A stretch of DNA of 64,000 nt from Hyphomicrobiales bacterium (GCA_026400435.1 JAPLOZ010000015.1:16929-80928); one strand, 5' to 3'; counted from the stretch's first letter, positions 1 through 10,792 are shown. Numbers and translations are program-made. The notes: generated by a model from the sequence alone, not told the origin.

Positions 1-185
1 CGGTCTGTCAGATAGCGGTAGAAGTGCAACGGCATGTTGCGCGTCTTCATCAGAGCGATGTTCACGTTGGCCGGCGGGTGGGGATAGGACGCCGGCTGTC
101 TCTTCATTTCGAGGAACGTGACCGTTACCGCGATCGGCTCCAGCCGTTCGGCGTCGTTGGCCGCGCTCTGTTCCTTGATGCTCAT
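1..185 (-). CDS. GNAT-family N-acetyltransferase, N-terminal fragment
   Basis: Only the first 61 codons lie in the window; the gene continues past the left edge. The translation starts MSIKEQSAANDAERLEP and contains VTVTFLEMK, a proline-rich PHPPANVNIALMK stretch and a FYRYLTD tail. This opening resembles rhizobial GNAT acetyltransferases found beside sulfurtransferase genes (recalled, not searched). Its ATG overlaps the sseA stop codon as ATGA, so the two genes are almost certainly translationally coupled in one minus-strand transcript. No catalytic residues of the GNAT fold are within the visible part, so the family call rests on the N-terminus and context only. Confidence 0.55.
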   Translation of the reverse strand, partial: MSIKEQSAANDAERLEPIAVTVTFLEMKRQPASYPHPPANVNIALMKTRNMPLHFYRYLTD

Positions 186-1030
186 CGACCCTTGACCACC
201 GGCGTGTCGGGACGCCCGCCCCACTCGCTCCACGATCCGTCGTAGAGCCGGTTGGCGGAATGGCCCAGCGTTTCGAGCGCCAGCGTGATGACAGCCGCCG
301 TAATGCCTGAGCCGCAGGACGTGACAACCGGCCTGGCCAAATCCACGCCGGCGTCCTCGAAACGCTTTCTCAATTCCTCGGGCGGCAACAGCTTGCCATC
401 CTTTGCCAGTGTCGATGCAGGCAGGCTCTTCGCGCCCGGCATATGACCGCCGCGCACGCCCGCGCGGGGCTCCGGGTCGTCGCCGGTGAAGCGGCCGGCC
501 GGTCGCGCATCCGCGACCTGGCTTTCGCCGGTCGCAACGATTTTGAGCATGTCCTGCAGCGACGCCACGCGCGCGGCATCGAATTCGACGTGGAAGACGT
601 TGGGGGCGACCTTGGTGGGAGCATCAGTCACCGGGCGGCCTTCGGCTTTCCACCGATCGAACCCGCCATCCAGAACATAGACCTGGAAAACCCCCATCAC
701 GCGAAACATCCACCAGACGCGCGGTGCTGAGAACATGCCTGGCCCGTCATAGACCACGATCGTGTCGTCGGCCGAGATGCCCATCGAACCGGCGTGGCGT
801 GCGAAGGTCGCTGCGTCGGGCAGCGTGTGCGGCAATTGCGAATTGGGATCGACCACGGCGTCGTGATCGAAGAACAGGGCGCCGGGAATATGGGCTGCGG
901 CATATTCGGCCCGCGCGTCGCGACCCTGCGCCGGCAGGTACCAGGAACCGTCGACGATGGAGAGCCCGGGCGTGCCGAGCCGGCTTTGCAGCCAGTCCGC
1001 GTCGATTGTGAAGGCTCCGCTCTCCGCCAT
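182..1030 (-). CDS. sseA: 3-mercaptopyruvate/thiosulfate sulfurtransferase
   Basis: A 282-residue two-domain rhodanese. It transfers sulfane sulfur from 3-mercaptopyruvate or thiosulfate to a thiol or cyanide acceptor in the cytoplasm. The second domain carries the active-site loop TSCGSGITAA with Cys239, matching the CGSGVTA signature of mercaptopyruvate sulfurtransferases rather than the CRxG(R/K)R/T loop of typical thiosulfate sulfurtransferases. The start is the ATG at 1030, because GGAGGAAAGC directly precedes it; the frame stays open upstream but without a comparable ribosome-binding site. The stop overlaps the next gene (GNAT) by ATGA. The gene sits 62 bp downstream of an AlaX-type gene and a cysteine synthase, giving a sulfur/cysteine-metabolism cluster. 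Confidence 0.93.
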   Translation of the reverse strand: MAESGAFTIDADWLQSRLGTPGLSIVDGSWYLPAQGRDARAEYAAAHIPGALFFDHDAVVDPNSQLPHTLPDAATFARHAGSMGISADDTIVVYDGPGMFSAPRVWWMFRVMGVFQVYVLDGGFDRWKAEGRPVTDAPTKVAPNVFHVEFDAARVASLQDMLKIVATGESQVADARPAGRFTGDDPEPRAGVRGGHMPGAKSLPASTLAKDGKLLPPEELRKRFEDAGVDLARPVVTSCGSGITAAVITLALETLGHSANRLYDGSWSEWGGRPDTPVVKGR

Positions 1031-1092
1031 GCTTTCCTCCGCCCCGCTGCACGCGCCATCCATAGCGCGGCGCTTCGAAAACTCAAAACGGC

Positions 1093-1833
1093 TCACAACG
1101 CAGGCGGTTGCCCGAAGCGGATGCGAAAGCGCCGGTTCTCGCGACCCTTCTTCTCGATCTTGCCGATGTGGATTTCGCCAACCTCCGCGGTCGATCTGAC
1201 GTGCGTGCCGCCGCATGGCTGGCTGTCCACCGCGCCGTTGTCGCCGATTAGTACCAGCCGGATTCGTCCCGTCCCTGTCGGCGGACGCACGTTCTTCGAT
1301 TTCACAAGCGTCGGATTCGCGGCCAGCTCCGCGTCCGTGATCCAGCGTGTCGAAACCGGGTAGTCGGCGCGCACCAGTTCCATCAGCCGCTCGGTCACGT
1401 CTTCCTTGGTGAAACCGGCGTCGGGAATGTCGAAATCGACCCGCGAATCGTCTCCGGCAACAGCCGCTCCGGTGATCGGAAACGGACACACCACCGTGAG
1501 CAGGTGGCAGGCGCTATGCATCCGCATGAAGTTTAGCCGCCGCGGCCAGTCGATCGCCATCGCCACCTGGTCGCCAGGCTTCAGCAGCGCGTCGGCGGTC
1601 GGCACGTGGATTATTTCTTCCTTGGTTTCACCGGTGACCGTCGCCGCGATGTCGATCACGCGTCCGTCCGCCAGCGTCAGCCGGCCGGTGTCGCCCGGCT
1701 GGCCGCCCGAAGTGGCGTAGAAGACCGTCCGGTCGAGGATTATGCCGCCACGCTCGTTGACGTGCACGACTTCGGCCTCTGCCTGCGCAAGATAGGCGTC
1801 TTCGCGAAACAGCGCTTGCGTTGAGTAGGCCAT
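1093..1833 (-). CDS. AlaX-type alanyl-tRNA editing hydrolase
   Basis: A 246-residue stand-alone editing protein related to the editing domain of AlaRS. Such proteins hydrolyse Ser-tRNA(Ala) or Gly-tRNA(Ala). The metal-binding motif is split as expected: MHSACHLL (HxxxH) near residue 105 and QPCGGTH (CxxxH) near residue 210. The start at 1833 forms a TGATG overlap with the upstream cysteine synthase stop, so coupling fixes the start. Lying between cysteine synthase and sseA, it may be co-regulated with cysteine supply. Whether it acts on Ala- or another tRNA cannot be told from sequence alone. Confidence 0.88.
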   Translation of the reverse strand: MAYSTQALFREDAYLAQAEAEVVHVNERGGIILDRTVFYATSGGQPGDTGRLTLADGRVIDIAATVTGETKEEIIHVPTADALLKPGDQVAMAIDWPRRLNFMRMHSACHLLTVVCPFPITGAAVAGDDSRVDFDIPDAGFTKEDVTERLMELVRADYPVSTRWITDAELAANPTLVKSKNVRPPTGTGRIRLVLIGDNGAVDSQPCGGTHVRSTAEVGEIHIGKIEKKGRENRRFRIRFGQPPAL

Positions 1834-2867
1834 CAGCCGACCTTCTCGTAGGGCACGGCGATCTCTACTTTTCGTTCCAGCCATGACGGCCACGGCAGGT
1901 TTTTCTCGCGCAGGAATTGCGGATTGAACAGCTTGGACTGATAGCGCGTACCGTAGTCGCAAAGGATGGTGACGATCGTATGCCCCGGCCCGAGGTCTTT
2001 TGCGAGCCGGATCGCCCCGGCGATGTTGATTCCGCTCGATCCGCCGAGGCACATGCCTTCCTCCAGCACCAGGTCGAACACGATCGGCAGGGCCTCCTCA
2101 TCGGGCACCTGGTAGGAAAAGTCTGGCGTGAACCCGTCAAGGTTCGCCGTGATGCGCCCCTGCCCTATGCCCTCGGTGATCGAGCTTCCCTCGGCCTTCA
2201 GCACACCCTCGGTGTAGAAGCTGTGGAGCGCGGCGCCGAGTGGATCGGCCAGCGCGATCTTGACCGCCTTGTTCTTCTCCTTGAGCCCGACAGCTACGCC
2301 GGCCAGCGTTCCGCCGGTTCCGACCGACGACACGAAGCCGTCGACCTTGCCCCCGGTCTGCTGCCAGATTTCCTGGGCTGTGGTGCGGATATGGCCGTCG
2401 CGGTTGGCGACATTGTCGAACTGGTTGGCCCAGATCGCGCCGTTCGGCTCGCTCTTCGCCAATTGCTCGGCAAGCCGCCCGGACACCTTCACGTAGTTGT
2501 TCGGGTTTTTGTAGGGAACAGCCGGCACTTCGATAAGTTCGGCGCCGAGCACGCGCAGCGCATCCTTCTTTTCCTGACTCTGCGTATCGGGAATGACGAT
2601 GACGGTACGGTAGCCGAGCGCCCGGGCGACGACCGTCAGCCCGATGCCGGTGTTGCCCGCGGTTCCCTCCACGATCGCTGCGCCTGGCTTCAGCAGGCTC
2701 CTCGCCTCGGCGTCGCGAATGATGAAAAGTCCCGCGCGATCCTTCACAGACTGGCCGGGGTTCATGAACTCTGCCTTGCCGAGGATTTCGCAGCCCGTCT
2801 CTTCCGAGGCGCGCTTCAGCCGGATCAGCGGGGTATTGCCGATCGCGTCGATCACGGAACGCTGCAT
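1833..2867 (-). CDS. cysK: cysteine synthase A (O-acetylserine sulfhydrylase)
   Basis: A 344-residue PLP enzyme that makes L-cysteine from O-acetylserine and sulfide. PLP lysine is Lys42 in NPGQSVKDRAG; the phosphate/substrate loop is EGTAGNTGIG near residue 70; the glycine-rich phosphate-binding site is SVGTGGTLAG near residue 183. It is about 20-30 residues longer than enteric CysK and has a C-terminal extension (FLREKNLPWPSWLERK) typical of the rhizobial form. AAGGAACTTCGA precedes the ATG. It heads a minus-strand operon with AlaX, sseA and the GNAT gene. Confidence 0.92.
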   Translation of the reverse strand: MQRSVIDAIGNTPLIRLKRASEETGCEILGKAEFMNPGQSVKDRAGLFIIRDAEARSLLKPGAAIVEGTAGNTGIGLTVVARALGYRTVIVIPDTQSQEKKDALRVLGAELIEVPAVPYKNPNNYVKVSGRLAEQLAKSEPNGAIWANQFDNVANRDGHIRTTAQEIWQQTGGKVDGFVSSVGTGGTLAGVAVGLKEKNKAVKIALADPLGAALHSFYTEGVLKAEGSSITEGIGQGRITANLDGFTPDFSYQVPDEEALPIVFDLVLEEGMCLGGSSGINIAGAIRLAKDLGPGHTIVTILCDYGTRYQSKLFNPQFLREKNLPWPSWLERKVEIAVPYEKVG

Positions 2868-3082
2868 TCGAAGTTCCTTGCCTTTCGCGCCCGGATGTCG
2901 TTGCGCATTTCGGTTCTAGAAACGGTCGCATTGCCTTTCAAGCAAAGAAATTTCACCTTCGCGGCGCCCAAGGGCATCGGGTTGCGCGCCTGTGGGTTCG
3001 TGCGGCGGCGGCGTTGCGGCATATTGCATTCATCCGCGCCTTCGGCCAGACGATGGCAGCACGGTCTGACAGGGGTGCGGAC

Positions 3083-3898
3083 ATGGCAATCTACAGGGCC
3101 GATACAAGCCACGGCGTTTGCTGGATCACGGGCGGCGGCACCGGCATTGGCCGGCAGGTTGCCCTCGATCTTGCACGCGCGGGCTGGACGGTCGCGGTCA
3201 GTTCCCGCGTCGAAGACCCGATTGAACCCGTAGTAAAGGCGGCAGCCGGCCTGACGGGCAAAATCCTCCCTTTCTACTGCGACGTTACCGACGAAGCGGC
3301 CATGGCTGCCACGGTCGACGCCATCGAGACCCAAGCCGGACCCATCACGCTCGCCATCTTCAATGCCGGCGTTTACCTGCCTGTGCATGCCGAGGCGCTG
3401 AGCATGGCCAATTTCCGCGGCACCTACGCGGTCAATCTGTTCGGCGTGCTGAACGGACTGGTGCCGACGGTCGCCCGGATGCAGACCCGCACACGCGGCC
3501 ATATCGTCCTGGTAGGATCGGTCACCGCCTATTTCGGCTGGCCGACGCTGGCGGCCTACGGCGCCACCAAGGCTGCTCTCAACAACATGGCGGAAGCGCT
3601 GCGTTACGACTTCGAGAAAATGAACATCCGCATCCAGGTCATCAATCCGGGCTTCGTTGACACGCCGCTTGCCGCCAAGAACACGCACATGATGCCCTAT
3701 CTCATGTCGGTTGAGGACGCGTCCGCACGCATCGTCAGGGCGATCGGCAAGGGCGGCTACGAAACCACCTTCCCGCGCCGGCTCACCTGGGGGCTCAAGT
3801 TCATGCGCATGTGGCCCCACTCGGCCCGCTTCGCGTTCATGAATTTCGCCACGCGCTGGCGCGGCTATCCGCTGATGCCGGGCAGGAAGCGGGAGTAG
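3083..3898 (+). CDS. short-chain dehydrogenase/reductase
   Basis: A 271-residue classical SDR. The Rossmann motif is TGGGTGIG (residues about 15-22), the NAG motif appears as FNAG, and the catalytic triad is Ser (VGSVT), Tyr-Lys in YGATKAAL. The basic residue SSR after beta-2 suggests NADP(H) preference. The C-terminal tail (FPRRLTWGLKFMRMWPHSARFAFM) is hydrophobic and basic, as in SDRs that associate with membranes and act on lipid-like substrates. Substrate unknown. The ATG at 3083 is chosen because the MAIYRAD opening matches the start of the fold and AGGGGTG lies upstream; earlier in-frame starts add non-family sequence. It is divergent from cysK. Confidence 0.85.
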   Translation: MAIYRADTSHGVCWITGGGTGIGRQVALDLARAGWTVAVSSRVEDPIEPVVKAAAGLTGKILPFYCDVTDEAAMAATVDAIETQAGPITLAIFNAGVYLPVHAEALSMANFRGTYAVNLFGVLNGLVPTVARMQTRTRGHIVLVGSVTAYFGWPTLAAYGATKAALNNMAEALRYDFEKMNIRIQVINPGFVDTPLAAKNTHMMPYLMSVEDASARIVRAIGKGGYETTFPRRLTWGLKFMRMWPHSARFAFMNFATRWRGYPLMPGRKRE

Positions 3899-3903
3899 CT
3901 ACC

Positions 3904-5601
3904 TCACTGCTGCGTCGGCTTGGGCAACCCCTCCCCTTCATACGCGGGCATTCCGTCGATCATCGTCAGCAGCGCCTTTGCCGAGGCAATTTCGGTCGGC
4001 GCAATCTTGGTAAGGTCCTTGTCCAGCACCACCACGTCGGCGCGCTTGCCGGATGTCAGCGTACCCGATTCCGCTTCGTCGAAGGCCGCATACGCGCCAT
4101 TCACCGTGTAGGCGCGCAGCATGTCCATGAGGTCGAGCTTGTGCTGCGGCGTCAGCACCGCGCCCTGTGGGTCGGCGATATCCTGCCGGGTCACGCCGGT
4201 CTGGATCGCCTCCAGCGGGTTCATCGACGACACGCTCCAGTCGCTGGAACCGGCAATCGTGGCGCCGGCCTTTTTCAGCGCCCCGAACGGATAAAGCCAT
4301 TCGGAACGCTCAGGTCCAAGTTTCGGCCGCGTCAGGTCGACAATGTAGGTGTCGGGATAGGCCCACAGCGCCTGAATGTTGGCAATCACCCCAAGCTGTT
4401 TGAAGCGCCCGATGTCGGCAGGATCGACAAGCTCCAGATGGGTGATCTGATGGCGGCTGTCGCGCACCCCATTGGCCTTTTGAGCGGCTTCGTAGGCATC
4501 GAGGGCCGCGCGCACCGCACGGTCGCCGATCGCATGCGCGTGGAGCTGGAGATTGGCCTTGTCGCCGGCGATGGCGATCGCGTTCAGCTGTTCTGGCGTG
4601 TAAAGCAGCTCACCCGCCGAGTTGGAGCCGACATAGGCTTCGAGCAGCGCGGCCGTCCCCGTCTCGATCACGCCGTCCACAAACAGCTTTATCGATGTCA
4701 CTTCGAGATGCGGGCTGGCATAGCGGTTCTTCAGATCGAGCGTACGCTTCACCCCAGCCACGCCCTCTTCCGCAGCCACGGTGACTGCGGCCTCGACGCG
4801 CAGCTTCAGCGTGCCGGCTGCGTCGGCGCGCTGGTAGCCCTTCAGCATCCACTCCTCGACCGCCGGGTCGATGAAGGCGGTTACGCCGTAGCTGATCGCC
4901 TCGGCCTGCGCCTTCTCCAGACCGATATCGACCTGGCTGTCCGGATAGTCGGGCAACAGGTCGGCCACCAGCGCCATGGCGTTCTCGCGCAGCATTCCGG
5001 TCGGGTTGCCCTGCGCGTCACGTTCGATACGCCCGCCCTCAGGGTCCTTGCTGGCCGCATCGATGCCGGCGGCTTTCAGCGCCGCCGAATTGGCCCAGCC
5101 CGAATGGCCGTCCACGTCTTCGAAGTAGGCCGGCCGGTCGCCTGTTACCTTGTCGAGCACCGCCGCGCTGGGGTCCTTGTATACAGCCACGCTCCATCCG
5201 CCGCCGCGCAGCCACGCGTCCTTGGGCAGCGCCGCCATCGCCGGTTCGATCGCCGCTCGCAGCCCGGCTTCGTCGGACACATCGGTGAGGCTGATATTCT
5301 CGGCCTGCGCGGCGCTCCAGATCAGGTGGTTGTGCGAGTCCTGGAAGCCCGGCAGCACGAGCGCGCCGGCCGGCAGGTCGTAAACGCGGGCGCCCTTGAG
5401 GAAGGGCTCGACATCGGCGGCGGACCCGACCGCTGCAATCCTCCCGTCCACCAGTGCTATTGCCTCTGCCTCGGGCTTTGCCTCGTCCATGGTCAGCACA
5501 CGCGCGCCGCGCAGTACGATCGTGTCGGCGTAGGCGGATGCACTCGACAGCAGCGCCACCGCAACGGCGATCAGGCTGTATCTACGAGGCAATACCGGCA
5601 T
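3904..5601 (-). CDS. secreted amidohydrolase of the YtcJ type
   Basis: A 565-residue metal-dependent hydrolase with an N-terminal Sec signal peptide (RRYSLIAVAVALLSSASAYA). Family motifs are all present: DSHNHL (metal HxH) near residue 90, HAHAIGD with two further histidines, ITHLE, and GSSDWSVS supplying the catalytic aspartate. The family (COG1574, YtcJ/N-substituted formamide deformylase-like) hydrolyses amide or ester bonds, but substrates are mostly unknown. GGAGGACAC precedes the ATG. Its 3' end faces that of the SDR with only 5 bp between the stops, so the two are convergent. Confidence 0.87.
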   Translation of the reverse strand: MPVLPRRYSLIAVAVALLSSASAYADTIVLRGARVLTMDEAKPEAEAIALVDGRIAAVGSAADVEPFLKGARVYDLPAGALVLPGFQDSHNHLIWSAAQAENISLTDVSDEAGLRAAIEPAMAALPKDAWLRGGGWSVAVYKDPSAAVLDKVTGDRPAYFEDVDGHSGWANSAALKAAGIDAASKDPEGGRIERDAQGNPTGMLRENAMALVADLLPDYPDSQVDIGLEKAQAEAISYGVTAFIDPAVEEWMLKGYQRADAAGTLKLRVEAAVTVAAEEGVAGVKRTLDLKNRYASPHLEVTSIKLFVDGVIETGTAALLEAYVGSNSAGELLYTPEQLNAIAIAGDKANLQLHAHAIGDRAVRAALDAYEAAQKANGVRDSRHQITHLELVDPADIGRFKQLGVIANIQALWAYPDTYIVDLTRPKLGPERSEWLYPFGALKKAGATIAGSSDWSVSSMNPLEAIQTGVTRQDIADPQGAVLTPQHKLDLMDMLRAYTVNGAYAAFDEAESGTLTSGKRADVVVLDKDLTKIAPTEIASAKALLTMIDGMPAYEGEGLPKPTQQ

Positions 5602-5782
5602 GTGTCCTCCCGTCGTTTTTGTCTTGCAGCCAGCCTACAAGCGGAATGCTGGCGGTCAAGCGGCCCGCCCGGCGCCGTCTTGCGGAAATCTTTCGGCGGT
5701 CATGTCGAATCCGCACTGCCCCGTTCGTCGTTTATGCACAGGCCGGACATTCCGGTCCGATCGAAACCCGAGGAGAAGACAG

Positions 5783-6214
5783 ATGCGTTTCATGGTGCTC
5801 GTCAAGGCAACCGAGGACAGCGAAGCCGGCGTTATGCCGAGCCAAGACCTGCTGACAGCCATGATGAATTACAACGAGGAACTGGTCAAAGCTGGCATCC
5901 TGCTCGCGGGGGACGGCCTGAAGCCGAGTTCAAAGGGCGTCCGGGTCGCCTTCGACGGCGCCAGTCGCACCGTCATCGACGGCCCGTTCGCGGAGACCAA
6001 GGAACTTGTCGCGGGTTACTGGATCTGGGAAGTGCGTTCGCTTGAAGAGGCGATCGAATGGGTCAAGCGGTGTCCGAACCCGATGCCGGGGCCCTCGGAA
6101 ATCGAGATCCGGCCCTTCTATGAAATGCAGGACTTCGGCGACATCGTCACGCCAGAAGTCATCGAGCAGGAAAAGCGCCTGCGCGCCGCAAGCGAGACGC
6201 TGGCCAAGGGCTGA
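5783..6214 (+). CDS. YCII/DGPF-domain protein
   Basis: A 143-residue member of the YCII-related, DGPF-domain family (PhnB-like small proteins often encoded near ECF sigma factors). The signature DGPFAETKELVAGYWI lies at residues about 62-77. GAGGAGAAG sits 5 bp upstream of the ATG. No sigma factor is adjacent here. The fold is a dimeric ferredoxin-like barrel; enzymatic activity is not established for the family. An imperfect stem (CTGCCTC/GAGGCAG, 6244-6262) follows the stop and may help end the transcript. Confidence 0.85.
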   Translation: MRFMVLVKATEDSEAGVMPSQDLLTAMMNYNEELVKAGILLAGDGLKPSSKGVRVAFDGASRTVIDGPFAETKELVAGYWIWEVRSLEEAIEWVKRCPNPMPGPSEIEIRPFYEMQDFGDIVTPEVIEQEKRLRAASETLAKG

Positions 6215-6276
6215 TCCACAGGACACTGCAATCTCCGCGACAACTGCCTCCGGGTGAGGCAGCGACCGTTGCAATG

Positions 6277-6311
6277 AAAAAAGGCGGCCGGGACATTTGC
6301 CCGACCGCCTT
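6277..6311 (-). terminator. Rho-independent terminator after the DEAD-box helicase gene
   Basis: Read on the minus strand, a GC-rich hairpin AAGGCGG..CGGG / CCCG..CCGCCTT with one internal mismatch and a 7-nt loop runs directly into six T residues (6282-6277). It lies 39 bp after the helicase stop codon. The plus-strand side ends in TTCTGTTT, so it could also stop readthrough from the YCII gene, though less efficiently. Confidence 0.85.
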
Positions 6312-6349
6312 CTGTTTATCGTCGACGAAGGTGTCGACAGGTCTAGCCT

Positions 6350-7759
6350 TTATGCAGCGCGCGCCGGCTTGCCGCCACCGCCGAAGCCGCGGCGCTTGCC
6401 GCGGAAAGGCTTGCCGCCGCCCGGCTTGCCATTGTGCGGCCTGCCGCCTTCGGGCTTGCCCGCATGCTGCTTGTGGCCAAAGCCCTGTGCCGGCTTGCGG
6501 ATGCCGCCCGGACCCCTGTCGCGGCGATCGCCTGCGCGGTCCCTCGCCTCTTCCGCCGCCCGCTCCTTGGCTTCGGCGGGATTGCGCTGCGGGTCGGGCT
6601 GGCCAGTGTGGTCAGCCGTGATCGGCAGCTTCATGCGGATGATCCGCTCGACCTGACGCAGCTTCGCGCCTTCGGCGGGATCGCACAGCGTAATCGCAAT
6701 GCCGTCGGCCCCGTTGCGGCCGGTGCGGCCGATGCGGTGGACGTAGCTCTCGGCTTCGTCCGGCAGGTCGAAGTTCACGACATGGCTGATGCCGGGCACG
6801 TCGATGCCGCGCGCCGCGATATCGATTGCGACCAGAATGCGCACCGAACCGTCGCGGAAGCCGTTCAGCGCCTTCTGGCGAGCGTTCTGGCTCTTGTTGC
6901 CGTGGATCACGGCGGCGTTGAAGCCGTCGCGCTCCAGGTCGCGCACCACGCGGTCGGCGCCGTGCTTGGTGCGTGCAAACACGATCACCGAGCTCATCGC
7001 GGCGTCGGCCAGCATGTCAGACAGCACCTTGCGCTTCTGCTTGAGGCGCGCCATCACCACGCCCTGCGTGATTTCGGCGGCCGTGGTGCCCTGCTTGGCG
7101 ACCTCGACGTGCACCGGATCCTTCATGATGCCGCGTGCGAGCTGCTCGATCTCCTCGGGCATGGTCGCCGAGAACAGCGCGGTCTGCTTGTCGCGGTGCA
7201 CTGCCTTGGCGATCCGCCTGACGTCGTTGATGAAGCCCATGTCGAGCATGCGGTCGGCTTCGTCGAGCACCAGCCAGCGCGTCTCGGCGAGAGTGATGTC
7301 CCCTTCGCGCACCAGGTCGGTCAGCCGCCCCGGCGTGGCGACGAGAACGTCGACGCCCGGCGCGATTTTCCTGACCTGGCTGGAACGGGAAACGCCGCCC
7401 AGCACCAGCGCCGTCGAGATGTGCAGGCCCTTGGCCAGCACGCGGATCGTCTCTTCGATCTGCACCGCGAGTTCGCGCGTCGGTGCAAGGATGAGCGCAC
7501 GCGCCGTCTTCGGCAGCCGCCGGGTGCCAAGCGCAACGATCTTGGTCAGGATCGGCAGGCTGAACGCCGCCGTCTTGCCTGAACCCGTCTGTGCGACGCC
7601 CAGCACGTCGCGTCCAGCGAGGAATGGCGGGATCGCCTGCTCCTGGATGGTCTTGGGTACATCGAATCCGGCAGTCACGGTCGCTTTCAGCAGCTGGCCC
7701 GAGATGCCCAGTTTGGCGAAACCGGTCAGTTCCGCAGTGTTTTCAATCGTCAATTTCAT
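6350..7759 (-). CDS. DEAD-box ATP-dependent RNA helicase (RhlE-like)
   Basis: A 469-residue SF2 helicase. Visible motifs in order: Q motif (FAKLGIS...TIQEQAIP), Walker [21 protein letters not shown] in [14 protein letters not shown] in [17 protein letters not shown] and [10 protein letters not shown]. The last ~90 residues are low-complexity, rich in Gly, Lys and Arg ([28 protein letters not shown]), a basic RNA-binding tail typical of RhlE/cold-adaptation helicases involved in ribosome assembly and mRNA decay. The ATG is preceded by GAAAGAAG. It is divergent from pccB across a 373 bp gap. Confidence 0.92.
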   Translation of the reverse strand: MKLTIENTAELTGFAKLGISGQLLKATVTAGFDVPKTIQEQAIPPFLAGRDVLGVAQTGSGKTAAFSLPILTKIVALGTRRLPKTARALILAPTRELAVQIEETIRVLAKGLHISTALVLGGVSRSSQVRKIAPGVDVLVATPGRLTDLVREGDITLAETRWLVLDEADRMLDMGFINDVRRIAKAVHRDKQTALFSATMPEEIEQLARGIMKDPVHVEVAKQGTTAAEITQGVVMARLKQKRKVLSDMLADAAMSSVIVFARTKHGADRVVRDLERDGFNAAVIHGNKSQNARQKALNGFRDGSVRILVAIDIAARGIDVPGISHVVNFDLPDEAESYVHRIGRTGRNGADGIAITLCDPAEGAKLRQVERIIRMKLPITADHTGQPDPQRNPAEAKERAAEEARDRAGDRRDRGPGGIRKPAQGFGHKQHAGKPEGGRPHNGKPGGGKPFRGKRRGFGGGGKPARAA

Positions 7760-8132
7760 CTTCTTTCACGCGGCCAATGGCCGCAAAACGACCCATGGCG
7801 CAGGGCGCAACCTGCGTCGGGTTTGGACATGTGGTGAACGACAAGGCGGCGGACACTGTTGGTGTCCACGCGGCTGCGCTGCCGTGCCCACGGATCATCC
7901 GCGGGACTTTTCCGCCGCTTGCCGGGAAACCGGAAAGGGAGAAAACAGACGCAACCAGTCCTATTGCAGGAGAGCCGGATATCCGGCCCAAGCGCCTATG
8001 CCGCCGCATATGGTCCTGTTCTTCCGAAATAGCAAGCCCATTGCTGCAACGCAGTATCGCGCACGTGACGCCAGCCCCCGCTTGCACCGCATTCCCGTCA
8101 TGGTACGACAATCCGATGAGGGAGACCCGCTG
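7760..8132. other. 373 bp divergent intergenic region, helicase/pccB
   Basis: No gene is supported here. The stretch must hold promoters for the helicase (minus) and pccB (plus). I see one short odd-centred dyad, TTGC-T-GCAA (8041-8049), about 84 bp before pccB. PccR-type regulators of propionyl-CoA carboxylase in alphaproteobacteria bind TTTGCAAA-like sites, so this could be a degenerate relative, but the match is weak and no regulator gene is adjacent. Confidence 0.3.
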
Positions 8133-9665
<1,533 letters not shown>

Positions 9666-9673
9666 CGTCGCCT

Positions 9674-9892
9674 TCAATCGGCAGGGCGCGCGAATTCCAT
9701 GGCCGCGCTGAGGCGCTGGGCATGCGCCATCACGTGCGCTGTAATGTCTTCGAGGGCGACGTTGTCGATCTCGTTACGCCTGCGGATGTCCTCCGCGAGC
9801 TGGGACACGTTGACGATCCCATTTGTGGCCAGCGCGGTGTGAACCGACATAGCCAGGTCGTCCATCAACTGCTGCGATAATCTCATTTCCAT
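9674..9892 (-). CDS. 72-aa conserved small protein of unknown function
   Basis: Translation starts MEMRLSQQLMDDLAMSVHTAL; the sequence is mostly predicted alpha-helical and acidic, with no signal peptide or metal motif. AAGGAG lies 7 nt upstream of the ATG, which supports a real gene. It converges on pccB with 8 bp between the stops. I do not recognise a named family. Conserved small proteins of this kind occur beside pccB in rhizobia as far as I recall, but that is not tested here. Confidence 0.65.
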   Translation of the reverse strand: MEMRLSQQLMDDLAMSVHTALATNGIVNVSQLAEDIRRRNEIDNVALEDITAHVMAHAQRLSAAMEFARPAD

Positions 9893-10162
9893 TGGGCCGC
9901 TCCTTGTAAGACGAGCGCTTCCGCATACGGCTCGCGTGAGCTTGCAATATGGGGCGCCTGACCACGCAAAGCAACAAAAGAAAACAATTTATCTGTTTAT
10001 TTTCAATTAGTTAGCACTTTGCTGTTGCCGCACATTTCTGGTCTTTTGATGTCATTCGTCAAACGGCAAATAACCCAATCTTGCAGGCCTTTACCTCTTG
10101 TGACAACAATGGGTGGAACCCGTCACTTACTAATTCGTTTCTCGCCTGATTGAGGGTGAAGA

Positions 10163-10405
10163 ATGAATGACCTTGAACGACCGGAGCGCTTGCAAATCAT
10201 GCTCAGCGCCGAGGAATTGACGGCTCTGGAGAACTTCCGCTTTGACAAGCGGATGCCGAGCCGCGCCGCCGCGGTACGCGAACTGTTGCGCCGCGGCCTG
10301 GCATCGGAAGGCTTTCTGCTCGCCGATCCGCAGTCGAAGTCTCGGGATTTCAGCGTTGTCGGCCGCAAGCGCAGTAACGGTGAGAGCGCCAGCGGCGACG
10401 AGTGA
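10163..10405 (+). CDS. small ribbon-helix-helix-like protein
   Basis: An 80-residue protein. Residues 9-52 (LQIMLSAEELTALENFRFD... SRAAAVRELLRRGL) have the pattern of a ribbon-helix-helix DNA-binding fold: an alternating beta strand, a helix, then SRAAAVRELLRRGL as the second helix. The tail is polar and probably disordered. GAGGGTGAAG precedes the ATG. About 150 bp of unusually AT-rich sequence lies upstream (9970-10130), a likely promoter. No toxin gene follows directly, so an antitoxin role is not supported; a stand-alone regulator is more likely. Confidence 0.7.
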   Translation: MNDLERPERLQIMLSAEELTALENFRFDKRMPSRAAAVRELLRRGLASEGFLLADPQSKSRDFSVVGRKRSNGESASGDE

Positions 10406-10468
10406 TGCCGCGATGCTTGCGCCCCACAGCTCGGCCAGATCCCGGCACGCCGGGTTCGCAATGGGCAG

Positions 10469-10648
10469 CTACGCCGCCGCGCGCACGATTTCGTTGAACT
10501 CGTCAAGGTCGACGTAGAAAATCCTGGTGATCTCCAGGATCAGTTCCTCGTGTTCATACCCCTGCGAGCGCAGGATGTTCACGGCGGTCAGGATGTCCAG
10601 CCGATCAATCAGCCGCTGCTTGGCATTGTCCTCGACGTAATGATCCAT
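10469..10648 (-). CDS. 59-aa small acidic helical protein
   Basis: This reading frame encodes MDHYVEDNAKQRLIDRLDIL at its start, then an amphipathic helical sequence ending in DEFNEIVRAAA. CGGGGGCAG precedes the ATG and codon use matches the neighbours. It looks like a genuine short gene that a 60-aa cutoff would miss. The composition (acidic, leucine/isoleucine heptad-like spacing) suggests a small helical bundle or a binding partner. It is on the minus strand between the RHH-like gene and cckA. Function unknown. Confidence 0.65.
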   Translation of the reverse strand: MDHYVEDNAKQRLIDRLDILTAVNILRSQGYEHEELILEITRIFYVDLDEFNEIVRAAA

Positions 10649-10792
10649 GAACTGCCCCCGTTCGTTGGCTCAACGCACTGAAGGAAAATGAATTCCGGGA
10701 ACACTGTCGGCTACATTGCTTGCGCGGACCTTGTCTGCGGCTGCAACGCGGCCTGGAGACGTACACGTTGGACGCTCGACTCATCAGTTGAG

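Noticed and set aside
3811..6045. 744-codon plus-strand frame through the amidohydrolase gene
   Set aside because: The minus-strand amidohydrolase has complete motifs and a signal peptide; the plus frame has none.
8041..8049. PccR-type operator upstream of pccB
   Set aside because: TTGCTGCAA is only a partial match to known TTTGCAAA sites and no regulator gene is nearby.
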